From Crotalaria pallida (taxonomy: Eukaryota; Streptophyta; Magnoliopsida; Fabales; Fabaceae): a stretch of DNA of 64,000 nt. The position numbers and the translations under genes were made by a program. Within the stretch, counting starts at the first letter, position 1. Each line of letters begins with the position of its first letter. The stretch lies in the NCBI GenBank assembly GCA_037953625.1, contig CM075655.1:82487501-82551500 (forward strand), given 5' to 3'. Below the pieces are notes generated by a model, which made no database searches, was not told the origin of the DNA, and was given only the letters and a program-made list of their open reading frames with translations. Below, in pieces: positions 11,510 through 22,283 of the stretch.

Positions 11510-13003
11510 TAACCGGTTAGTAATGTCCTGTAACCGGTTAGACGATGAACCCAGAAACTGGTTTAGTGGAATTTGATGAGTAATCGCTTGAATTACCCAA
11601 AATTCGCCACGACTACTGCACAAGATTAGTGGTAATACACGCGTCAACATGCATGCCCTTTCAATTTGTCTATAAAAGGCCGAATTTCTGATGAATTAAG
11701 GGTTGTTCATCTGAATTGTTGGTGGAAAGGCTGATTTAGGGTTTTAGATTCGTGGAGGCAAATTCTCTTTCGTTCCTGAGTTTTGTTGAGCGATTGATAC
11801 ACATTCACAAAGCTCACATAAGAGCTTTGTGTTGATACCAAATTTGTGAGTTAAGAGTGAGTGTGGAAAGAGGAATCAACCTTGGAAGCTAGGAAATCAA
11901 GTCTGAGCTCTGTTTTCTTCTTGTTCTGGAAGCTGAGTTTCAGCTTTGATTTTGGTAAGTACAGTCCACCATTAAGCCTCAAATCTCTTCGATTCTTTAG
12001 TGCATGTTACCTATATTGAGTCCTAATTGGTTTCCCCAATTTCTTTGGCCAAATGCTATGTCAAATCTTCTGGTCTTTGGACCCTGTTGATGGAAATCGT
12101 GGCTGAGAGCAGAACCTAGGATTTGTGGGGAATCTATGTTGGAGCCTTTCTCTCTGCAATGTTTTGGATCAAGCACGAACCTAAGGTAAGGGGGAAGCTT
12201 ACTATTTGCTAGAATGAGAATAAATTGTGGTAGAATATAGGATGAGTCACCAAGAGACTCAAAGGGCATAAGTTGAAATGGATAGATGGCTTGGAGGCCA
12301 ATTTGAGCTCAATTGTTGTTTTGAGCAACTTTCTTTTGATGCATGCAAGCTATATAAATGTTGAATTCTGTGTTTGAGTACTTGATTTAAGTTTTGTTGT
12401 GTTAAATTGTGTTTATATGGATTTTCGTGCAATTTAATACAATAAACTTGATGCATGCAATATGAATGTGTTTCTGGGTGTAAACATGTTTATTTTAAGG
12501 CATATGAACTTGGTGTATACTGAAATTTGGTTAGATTTGAGAAAGGAAGAAAATGAGTTGTTAAAACTCTTGTTTTAATGGTCTGACTGCATAATCTAAC
12601 CGGTTACATGATTTTCGTAACCGGTTAGACACTGCATATTTTCAAAGAAAAATCAGTTTATAAATCAGTCCTGAAATCTTAATAGTTTTTACTCAAATCT
12701 AAGCCTTAATTTCAATACACAAGGTCTGAATATGGGTTGTGATAATGTCAATAAATTCAGATTGGAGAGATTACAATTTATGCCTTAAATTGATGGAATA
12801 ATTTCAAGAGAAATTATGCTCATTGGACAATGAAATGTGATTTAGACTTTTGAATGATATAAACATTGATTTTGAGGTATAAACATTGTTAAACTGGTTT
12901 AGGGATTGGGTAGGGAATTTAAGAAAAAGGGTTTTCTGAATTACAATGGTAAACAGTTCAGGTTTATAAATCTAACCGGTTAGCCTGGAACTGTAACCGG
13001 TTA
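11510..13003. repeat. Three TAACCGGTTA palindrome pairs in A3
   Basis: Pairs at 11510-11519/11531-11540, 12597-12606/12618-12627 and 12973-12982/12994-13003. Every pair has centres exactly 21 bp apart although the spacers differ. The first pair is about 130 bp upstream of TATAAAA; the other two are in the presumed transcribed leader. Confidence 0.92.
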
Positions 13004-13284
13004 GTACCTGAATCTGAAAAATAAAAAGTTAAGTTTTTGAATACCATTGACTTTGTTTTACCCAATCTAAGTTTAATGACATGTTTTGGGATATTTCAAA
13101 GAGAATTTTTGTGTCAAAGACTATACCTCAAATAAATCATTCAAAAGAGAAATTGGAATATTTCTAAATCACAGTAATTAATGGAAAGACCAACCTTAGT
13201 AAATTATGCATGCAATACATGCATAGAGAAAGGTAATGAAATAGGTTGGCAAGGATAGTTTGTGATGTTCGGGTACTTGATCCT

Positions 13285-13951
13285 GTACTCTAGGAGTACT
13301 AAACTAATGCAACCAACTTGATGACACATTCTGGGAATGTGGCCATTGTCTGGGACATGGTTTCTTGGAGACGTTCTGGGAACGTGACACACACTCTGGG
13401 AGTGGTGCTTGATTTTATTCCAAGTTTGGTTTGCGATACGTTCTGGGAACGTATGTGAGTGTTCTGGGAACACATTGGTTTAATAATAGAATTAAACATA
13501 AAAACCAACCTTGATGATTGTGCATTCATATAGAATGGAAGTTTGGTTGGTAGGAACGTTTATCATATTCTTGGAATATGAGGAGGGTACTCCGGGAGTA
13601 CCAAATTATAACCTACTTGATGACACATTATAGATATGTGGCCAGTGTCTGGGACCTGGTTTTATACGTTCTAGGAACGTATGTTGGTGTTCTGGGAACA
13701 CTTTGATAAGCAACCTACTGGATGACACATTATAGATATGTGGCCAGTGTCCGGGACCTAGTTTTTATACGTTCTGGGAACGTATGCGTTCTGGGAACGT
13801 GATGCACACTCTGGGAGTGATGCTTATTTATCCAAGTAAGGTTTGCTACACGTTCTGGGAACGTGATGCACACTCTGGGAGTGAATGCTTATCATCCAAG
13901 TATGGTTTGGCATTACGTTCTGGGAACGAATGTCAGTGTTCCGGGAACACA
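13285..13951 (+). repeat. Expanded YGG/TAG-loop hairpin array in A3
   Basis: At least fifteen short stem-loops with a three-base loop (TGG, CGG, TAG or TTG). Examples: GTACTC-TAG-GAGTAC at 13285-13299, CACATTC-TGG-GAATGTG at 13325-13341, ATACGTTC-TGG-GAACGTAT at 13437-13455 and CATATTC-TTG-GAATATG near 13566. The array is about three times as long as in A1 and A2 and looks duplicated (about 13285-13475 and 13566-13951). A few units have decayed (ACATTATAGATATGTGG). Confidence 0.85.
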
Positions 13952-15652
13952 ACGGTGTATTGGATGGACGTCCAAGATGGACTTTGTTAGAGGCCTCAAC
14001 CGTGGAAGAAATCATGCATCATGCCACCTGCATTGAAAGAATTATTATGATTAACCGGGTGTGCTCATATGGTTATGCATCATGAATTGCTACATGTTGA
14101 CTTGTGGATGTTAGTTTTATTCTCATTTGATTATGCGAATATGTATAGCTAACCCCCATTCCCTTATTAGGTGTTGATCGTGCATCTAGCTTGCACAAGA
14201 ATCAGTAAGGGGAGATGTCCCTTAGGTGCTTGCAGAGTGTAGAAAATGTGGGTTGGAAACCCGTTGTGCAGATATCGAGGATCCGACCAGAAGGATGCTT
14301 GGACAAGGGACCAGTGACCAGCTCTATGACATTTCTATTTTTAATAGAATTTATATGATACATATTTTGGAAAAAGGTATCATAAAAGGAATTCAGTCCT
14401 ATCATAATATTTATTTGATAATAATGGACTTGTTACACTTGATATATTTTGGGAGGGTAATATGGTGATTTTACTATGTTTCCGCAAACTCTGATTTTGT
14501 TAGTCAACCTCATTACAAATCAAGTGTTTGTGAAAAAGAATTTTCAAGGGAAGGGAAAATTATTATTTTCAGATCTTTTTCCAACGATAACAAGTCCAAG
14601 TTTTCATAAACTTCTTACTTTTCTTATAAAGTAAGATGATATACAAGGAGTGTTACAGTGTCGGATACCAATTTAGCCAAAAGGGAAATAGTTTCACATA
14701 TGAGAAACATGTTTCCTTGAAGAACGGAACAAACGTCATAACTTTGCTTAGTGCCACTGTCGGGCTTGCAAATTATGGATACGGGTTCGATATGAAAAAG
14801 ACTGGTATAGCTGGTGGGCCAGTTCAACTAGTTGGAAAGAACAATGAGACCATTGATTTGTCAAACAACCTTTGGTCTTACAAGGTTGGCTTGAATGGTG
14901 AGAAAAAACGTCTCTATGATTTGCAACCACGAATTGGCGTATCATGGGTCAATGGTGCATCCAAAACCTATCCTGTTGAAAGACCCATGACTTGGTATAA
15001 GGCAGACTTCAATTCTCCTTTCGGAACAAACCCAGTGGTGGTGGACATGCAAGGCATGGGTAAAGGACATGCTTGGGTGAATGGACACAGCATTGGTCGT
15101 TATTGGCCTTCATTTATTAGTAGTGCCGATGGATGCAGTGACACGTGTGACTACCGAGGGGATTACAAACCGGAGAAAAAGTGCAGCACCAATTGTGGCG
15201 AGACATCACAAAGGTGGTACCATGTCCCAAGATCATACCTGAACAATGAGAAGAACACATTGATTTTGTTTGAAGAAATAGGTGGAAATCCAACAAATGT
15301 TTCCTTCCAAACAATCACAACAGGAACCGTTTGAGGTCATGTTTATGAAGGTGCAGACTTAGAGCTGTCATGCCAAGGCGGGCAAATAATCTAAGAAGTC
15401 CAATTTGCTAGCTTTGGAACCCCAGAAGGTACTTGTGGTTCTTTCAAAAAAGGCTCTTGGGAAGCTACTAATGCCAAATCTATCATGGAAGAAGCCTGCA
15501 TTGGAAAACAAATATGTGGGTTAAAGGTGACAAAAGAAGTGTTTGGCATAAAGAGTATGTATGGTGTGAGAAAACTAAAAATCATAAAAGCCAATAACAA
15601 CGGTTTAAGTAGACTAGCCGTGCAAGTAACTTGCGGAGTTAGTATTTCCTAG

Positions 15653-17273
15653 ACAAGAATGTAATTCTGCTAATGTACAACGTGGATGATGACCAACTCT
15701 TTAGTTTTTACTTTTGAAATTTAAATACATGTTTAATTATTTATGTGCTAAAGGTTTTAGTATGTTGCAATTTATAATCAACACCTTATCGATAACTCGT
15801 GACAATAGGTCTTCCACGAGAACGTTACTCATAAAATCCCTCACATCAGCTTGTTGTGTGCCTTATATCCACTTTTTTTCATGACTAATTTTTTCAAAAT
15901 TATATTTATTAATATTACTAAATATCAAAATAGGATCATAAATTCAATGTATAAAATAAATTAAATTGACAACTGAATTAAATATGAACATTACTGTTGT
16001 AGCAAGATGAACAAATATCAACCCTTGAAAAAAAAATGAAGACATGATGCATCATTTTGGTGCAGTATCTCCACACTACACGAGACCTATATAAATAAGA
16101 GCCGAATATATACTTTCTTTCAAAATATAGAACAAAGAACAAGAATATTAGAAGCAGAGCATTGCACAAGTCTCTAAAAAATAATATTACCTCTATCAAC
16201 AGTAATTAATTCTATGTTTAGAAAAGTTTAAAAATAAAGAAACTTTTGAGGCGAATTTTGAACAAAATACTAAAAAATAGTCGAAATTAAAATTAAAATA
16301 AAAATATTATATAATAGTATAATTATATAAATACTATTTATAATTATGATAAGCTTTTCTAACCTATGTTCTAGGTTCATAAGATAAACAAATGTTAAAA
16401 AGAAAATATTCATGAGAAAATGATTTGTTTAGTAAATTAAAAAATGATTGTTTAAATTTCCAACACATGCATGTTTATTATTATTGTTTGTTTATTCTAT
16501 ACACTTGGTGCAAATGTTAGAAAGACTCAATTATAACTACTCTGTCCATTTCACTTTAGGTGTTCGTTTAGAATATAACACTCGAATTAAGAAATGTAGT
16601 GTCTTTTTGAATTAAATTAATGTGACGTTTATCCAATTTGTCTTTTATCTCTCTTATAATTATATTTACTTTATTTTTCTACTTACTATCTCCCTTCTTA
16701 ATTAGGTGAGAATAAAAGTGTCAAAAGAGTATTTATTGTTGTATTGATTTTCTAAATAGAGACGCATACATAGAAACAAAGTTTTTATGTTAAAAAACAC
16801 TTAAAGTGAAATAGAGAGAATATATATTTGAGAAAGATTATTATTGAATGTTCAAAATGAGTTTACTTTTTTAAAAATAATAATTATAAAAGTGAGTTTT
16901 AGGTTATTTGGGCAAGAGAGAATAATGACATTAGTAAACTCATTTTTATTGCCTGAAAAATAAAAAAAGGAAGCAATGAGATTGAATCCTTAACCTCAAT
17001 GATAAAATTAAGGTGCGATAAACAGCTGAGCTATAACAAAGTATTGTAAGAAAATCATTAAAAAACAGTAATAATATACATAACAAAATGAAACTAAGTT
17101 TTATTTGGGGCCCCTATAATTCATAGGCCCAGGGCGGTCCATGCTATGGCCTTTGCCGTGGGCCGGGGCTGGTGACAAGGAAATATTATTCTTATAATTT
17201 TTTACCTTTGTCAGTGTGGCATGTTTCATGTTCTTGATGCTGTTCTGATCGGTTCTAGATTATAGACAATTTT
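15653..17273. other. Host DNA downstream of the beta-galactosidase, with one MITE
   Basis: AT-rich non-coding sequence. It contains the small inverted-repeat element at 16538-16823. A GC-rich patch near 17100-17180 (GGGGCCCC, GGCCCAGGGC, GGGCCGGGGC) resembles decayed transposon ends. I see no gene. Confidence 0.5.
16538..16823. mobile_element. Small MITE-like inverted-repeat element
   Basis: The left end (CTCTGTCCATTTCACTTTA...) is an imperfect inverted match over about 30 bp to the right end (...TAAAGTGAAATAGAGAG). The interior is non-coding and AT-rich, and TA lies at or near both ends. This fits a Stowaway-like (Tc1/mariner) MITE, but the exact ends are uncertain. Confidence 0.5.
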
Positions 17274-17544
17274 TTTTTTGTAACACCCCTAATTTTCGTC
17301 TCACGGATAATAAGGAAATTAATAATAAAAGTTTTATTATTAATTTATATGAATTTCCAAGTTTATGTTTTGTATTTAATTGGCTTGGAATATAAAAATA
17401 AGTTGAGATATTTTTATATGGCAAATAAATGCAAAAAATAAGGATATTGCATTTTAGTCCTTGGTTTAGGGCCTAAATGTAATATTGAAGGAATTCTTGG
17501 AGGGAAAGATTTAAAAATATTAATCGTTAAATTTTGTACTGATC

Positions 17545-19031
17545 TAACCGGTTAGTAATGCCCTGTAACCGGTTAGACGATGAACTCAGAAACTGGGTTA
17601 GTGGATTTTGATGAGTAATCACTTGGTTAATTCGATTAATCGCCACGAATCCCACTCGATTCGTAGTGGGAAACGCGTGTCGCCCTGCATGGCACACGAA
17701 TTTCTCTATATAAGCTGGTGTGGTTGATGAATTTGGGGTTGTTTGGCTGAGATTGGGTGTGGAGGCTCTGATTAGGGTTTCAAAATCGTTTCCTTCAATT
17801 CTCTCTCGTTGTTGAGTGTTAGCCTTTGAGTGATACACAGTTGTAAAGCTTACATCAAGAGCTTTACAAAGTCATAAACATTGTGAGTTGAGTGTGAGGG
17901 AGTTGAGAGAACGAAGCCTTTGAAGTGGAGGAGTTCAAAAACTGTTCCTGCAAAACTGATTCTTGGAGCTTAGTTGGAGCTTCAATTTGGGTAAGTGAAT
18001 GAACTCCTTTGATCTCAAAATCGTTCGATCCCTTGGTGCATGTTGCATAGAGCAAAACCTAACCAATTTCCCCAAATTTTATGGTCTGTACATGCATGAA
18101 AATTCTGATTTCTGGACTCTGCTCAACTATTGATGGCTGAGAATAGAGAGATGGGATTCAAGGAATTTCTTGCTAATTTCAGAGGTTATACTTATCAAGC
18201 ACTATCCTAAGGTATGGGAGAAGCTTACCTTATACTAGATTTAGACTGAAATCAAGTGATTTAGGGTTTGAGTCAACAAAAACTCAAAAGGGCATTATGT
18301 GTTTAAAGCACAAAGGCTTGGAGGCCAAATTCTAGCTCAATTCTGTTTTGAGCAACTTTAGATTGATGCATGCAAGTGATTTTAATGTTTAAATCAGAAA
18401 CTAAATGTTTATTTTATGTTTTGTGGTATTGAATTGTGTTTGTATTGATTTTTATGCAATTTGATACAATAAGCTTAATGCATGCAATTAAATGTGTTTC
18501 TGTGTATGAACATGTTTTTCTTAAGGTATATGAACTCTGAGAATGTTGAAGTTTGGTTAGATTTGAGAAATGAAAAGAATGATTTGTCAAACCTCTTGTT
18601 TTAGTGGACTGACTGCATAATCTAACCGGTTACTCGATATTTGTAACCGGTTAGACACTGTAAAATTTCAAATGAAAATAAGTTTATAAAATCAGTCCTG
18701 TGGTCTTATCAATTCTACTCAAATCTAAACTTTAATTTCATTGGAAACAATCTGAAAATGAGTTGATTATACGGTCATGGTTCAGATTGAAGGGTAGGAG
18801 TTAATACCTTAATTTAATGAGATAATTTCAAGAGGAAATTATGCTCATTTGAGAAAAGAATGTGATTTGGACTTTTGAATGATAAACACAGTGGTTTTGA
18901 GGTGTAAAATAAGGTTAAAATTTGTCTATGGATTGGGTAGAGAATTCAAGAAAAAGGGTTTTTCTGAATTTCAATGGTAAACAGTTCAGGTCTGTAACTC
19001 TAACCGGTTAGCCTGAAACTGTAACCGGTTA
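17545..19031. repeat. Three TAACCGGTTA palindrome pairs in A2
   Basis: Pairs at 17545-17554/17566-17575, 18623-18632/18644-18653 and 19001-19010/19022-19031, all with 21-bp centre spacing. The first is about 130 bp upstream of TATATAA. Confidence 0.92.
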
Positions 19032-19277
19032 GTACCTGAATTTTAAAAATAAAAAGTTAAGTTTTGAGTACCATTGGTTATGTTTTCCCAATCTAAGACT
19101 AATGGCATGTTTTTGAGAAAATTCAAGAGAATTTTGTGCCAAAGTTATGCCTCAAATTAATCATTCAAAAGAGAGATTGAATTATTTCCAAATCACAATA
19201 AATAAAGTAAATATAAAACCAACCTTGATGATTGTGCATCCATATAGAATGGAAGTTTGGTTGGTAGGAACGTTTAT

Positions 19278-19497
19278 CATATTCTGGGAATATGAGGAGG
19301 GTACTCCGGGAGTACCAAACTGTAACCTGCTTGATGACACATTCTGGGAATGTGGCCAGTGTTCGGGACCTGGTTTTTATGCGTTCTGGGAACGTATGCG
19401 TTTTGGGAACGTGTTGCACACTCCGGGAGTGATGCTTATTATCCAAGTATGGTTTGGCATTACGTTCTGGGAACGAATGTCAGTGTTCCGGGAACAC
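19278..19497 (+). repeat. YGG-loop hairpin array in A2
   Basis: Stem-loops at 19278-19294 (CATATTC-TGG-GAATATG), 19300-19316 (GGTACTC-CGG-GAGTACC), 19338-19354 (CACATTC-TGG-GAATGTG), 19382-19394, about 19400-19412, 19418-19430, 19463-19475 and 19483-19497 (GTGTTC-CGG-GAACAC). They lie about 220 bases upstream of the LTR ORF. Confidence 0.87.
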
Positions 19498-20087
19498 AAG
19501 GGTGTATTGGATGGACGTCCAAGATGGACTTTTAGAGGCCTCGGTTGTGGATAGAAAATCATACATTATTCCACTTGCATTATAAGAGATATAATGTCGA
19601 AAATTGGTGTGCTCATATGTACTTGCATTATTATCTGTCCATGACATATTTGTGTTTGTAATTTTAGTCTTTATCAATTATGTATATGTGTATGCTTACT
19701 CCCAGTGCCTGTTTAGGTGATGGCCAGATACCTAGCTTGCATCGAGATACGCCCTATCCCTAGTGGTATATGGACGTACGAGGAGCACCGAGCCACCTTT
19801 GAGGGGGAGGTGGAGATTACTCTCTACCACCCCAACCCTCTGGTTTGGGTGCGACCTCGTCGATTTAGGATCCCGTTAGTCTATACTATGCATGTTCCAC
19901 CCTTTTATACATATAGAGGACCACCCCCGTGTTGGAACCTACAATCGGTGGTTGAAACAACTAGGAAATACTAGGAGAACACCTAGAAGGGGGGGTTGAA
20001 TAGGTGTTAGATAAACCTTGAAAGATTTTCTAAAGAAACAAATCAAAATGATTAAAACAAAAGATTTTCACAAAACTTCTTTAACCT

Positions 20088-20118
20088 TAATCGATTAATG
20101 ACATGAACTAATCGATTA
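20088..20118. repeat. Paired TAATCGATTA palindromes (B, 3' LTR)
   Basis: 20088-20097 and 20109-20118, centres 21 bp apart. The copy in the 5' LTR is at 24300-24309/24321-24330, also 21 bp. Confidence 0.9.
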
Positions 20119-21067
20119 ATGCCTCTGTTAATGAATTAATCACTTTTCAATCAAATACGAAAATAAATCAATTAACATGTATAACCAGAGATTCAGCGGA
20201 AACAATTAACACCTATATTCTTATTGATTACCTAGGTTATGAAAATGATTTTCCCCAAATCAATTTACACAATTAATATTCAATTCAATCAATTATGAAA
20301 ATCAATCTTTTCTAGGTTTTCAACCAAGAACACAATGAATGACTTGAATGTAAAGAGTTAAGGGTTTAGAGATACGACACAGTGATTTATCCTGGTTCAC
20401 TTTCATCCACTTGAAAGCTACTCCAGTCCCCTCTTCAACCAAGAGAGATTCTTCACTATGAGGAATTAGAGTTTCTCAAATTACAAGTAAATGCCTCACA
20501 AGACTCCCTTCTTGCTAGCCTACAAGAGATACCACACCCTTGCCTTGTAACCCTATTGATATCTAATCTAACCTCTTCTCTTTTGCTTGCCGATATCCCA
20601 CAACAAGACTTCCAATGCTTTGAGATTCTTCAAAGACTTCCACTTGCTTGCTTCACTACAAGACTTCCAAGTGCTTGATGATATGCCACACCAAGGCTTC
20701 CAAATAACTTTGCTTGATGAATAACTTCTTCAAGACTTCCTTTGTTGTAGAGTGTTTGCCTTCTTTGCAATGATTACAACTCAAATGAAAACAAAATAAC
20801 AATCCTATGAATCTCTTTCAAAAGCTATGAAAATATCAACATGAGAGATTCAAGGTTCTTGATCAAAGAATGTAAAAATGAGAACTTTGATCTTGAGAAA
20901 GTGAGAGAGAATAGAGTGGCTTGATTCTTTGTAAAATGAATATCAAAATGATGGAATATGATCACAAAGGTTAGAAATAGGTTTATATAGAATACCCAAA
21001 AGTTAGGAATGGTTAGAAGTGCTTTTGAGAAGTGAAAAACTCATTTAAAAACAGTAACAGCTCGTGT

Positions 21068-21253
21068 TACTCGAGTAGCCAAGCCCTTACTCGAGTAATA
21101 AGTGTAATCAGTGTTCACTAATCGAGTAATCGATGTTACTACTCGAGTATTTACGCAAGGCTACAAAATTCTAATCGAGTAATCAGAGCCTTAATCGAGT
21201 ATTTGCGCAAGACTGCAAAATTCTACTCGAGTAAACAAGTGGCTAATCGAGTA
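21068..21253. repeat. TACTCGAGTA/TAATCGAGTA cluster upstream of TATA (B, 3' LTR)
   Basis: About nine copies of TACTCGAGTA or the half-changed TAATCGAGTA, several spaced 20-21 bp. In the minus-strand sense they lie about 80-270 bp upstream of the TATATAA at 20983-20989. The 5' LTR copy of the cluster is at 25280-25465. Confidence 0.88.
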
Positions 21254-21594
21254 GTCAGTTCAAAAAACACTTAAAAACTTGTTTTCTCAAAAACTAAACC
21301 TTTTCTTTCAAACCTTTAAGCCACCTATTGATTTTAGGAAAAGTGAATACTCAAAATATGATAAAATCATGCAATCAAAAGAGATTCACTACCCTCTAAG
21401 AGACTCTACCCAAACTCATAAACTAAGAGACTTGAGAGGCTAAAGATAAAACAATAAAACATAGTCTTCATGAGTTGGCTCTCTCTTTATCACTTGATGT
21501 TTGTTGTTGCTTGTTGAGCTTGAACTTGATCAACACATTTAAGCTTGTTCAAAACCTTTTGGCATTTATCAAAACATTCTTCATGGATCTTACA

Positions 21595-21609
21595 ATCTCC
21601 CCCTTTTTG
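21595..21609 (-). promoter_or_regulatory. Polypurine tract of element B
   Basis: Minus-strand AAAAAGGGGGAGAT directly before the 3' LTR, the usual copia plus-strand priming site. Confidence 0.9.
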
Positions 21610-22283
21610 AAAATGACAAACATGTTTTGAAGTTGTGAAGTTGTTGATGCTTGAACCATTTGATCACTTGGTGAGACTCTTGCTCCCCCTCAATTTATGA
21701 TTTTGACATTTGAAATCTAATTGAGATAAAAAGCTTGATTCTCCCCCTATCTTCAACAACTTTGCTCAACCTACATAAAAACAACAAAACAAACCTTTCT
21801 CCAAACATACCATTTCATTTCTCCCCAAAATGACAAACATGTTATTTCTCCCCTTTTTCAAAACATCATATTTCTCCCCCTTTGGCATTATCAAAAAGAA
21901 ATATATACCAATTGAAATATAAGATCTAAGCCAAAATAGAGAGATTAATAAGATATAACAACCAAAGCATGATAATCATATAATGATTACTCAATGATAT
22001 CAATTATAACAAATTGTATACCAATAGCATGATACCAATTGTAAAACAATTGTAAGAATTTGATACCAATAGTATTTTCTCAATAGTATAAGCAATATCA
22101 CATTATAAGAAATAATACCAATTGAGAGAACTATGAGCAATATCCAACAATATAAAATTGAAAATACCAATTGTATAATATCGAATGTTACCAATTTGTA
22201 GGATTTACTCCTTAATATCAATTGAAAACTTGAAGAATGTGTATAGACCATCATTTGCATCTTCAATATTACCTACAAAACAA
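21610..22283. other. Non-coding interior of element B
   Basis: AT-rich sequence between the end of gag and the polypurine tract, with many repeats of ACCAATTG/CAATTGGTAT-like words. It holds no pol remnant that I can recognise and appears to stand in for the missing pol. Confidence 0.6.

Larger units (their letters stand above)
11259..14657 (+). mobile_element. Solo LTR A3 inside the beta-galactosidase
   Basis: A 3399-bp A-family LTR with TGTAACAC at the start and GTGTTACA at the end, flanked by the duplication GTGTC (11254-11258 and 14658-14662). No primer site, gag or pol is present, so the internal part was lost by LTR-LTR recombination. It keeps a CCGG pair (11510-11540), TATAAAA (11671-11677), a donor-like GGTAAGTA near 11954, further pairs at 12597-12627 and 12973-13003, and an enlarged hairpin array (13285-13951). 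The LTR ORF seen in A1 and A2 is not open here: after TTAGGTG (about 14170) only fragments of similarity remain. Confidence 0.96.
9723..15652 (+). pseudogene. Intronless beta-galactosidase (GH35) pseudogene, split by solo LTR A3
   Basis: Plant beta-galactosidase of the cell-wall or apoplast type, which removes terminal beta-D-galactosyl residues from wall polysaccharides. The ATG at 9723 starts a hydrophobic signal peptide (about 23 residues, ending CSSAEVTYD). The GH35 domain follows, with signature GGPIILAQIENEYG at residues 170-183 and the nucleophile region FTENW (E252); the latter resembles the BGAL7/15 group. After codon 512 (11258) solo LTR A3 interrupts the gene. Coding resumes in frame at 14663, after the repeated GTGTC, with the galactose-binding-like region. 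Then come a TGA at 15332-15334, a C-terminal SUEL-type lectin domain holding a second in-frame stop (TAA 15392-15394), and the final stop at 15650-15652. Without the LTR the frame is about 841 codons, normal for the family. No introns are seen, although plant BGAL genes usually have many, so it may be a retrocopy. No poly(A) tail or flanking duplication was found. Confidence 0.92.
19930..21594 (-). repeat. 3' LTR of element B
   Basis: 1665 bp, with a minus-strand TATATAA at 20983-20989, a TAATCGATTA pair at 20088-20118 and a TCGAG palindrome cluster at 21068-21253. Confidence 0.92.

Noticed and set aside
16980..17060. tRNA-like wording (GAATCCTTAACCTC...AGCTGAGCTATAAC)
   Set aside because: No cloverleaf with a proper acceptor stem and anticodon arm could be built by eye.
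17100..17180. GC-rich patch as a gene or CpG-island promoter
   Set aside because: Too short, no ORF; it looks like decayed transposon ends, but the family is uncertain.
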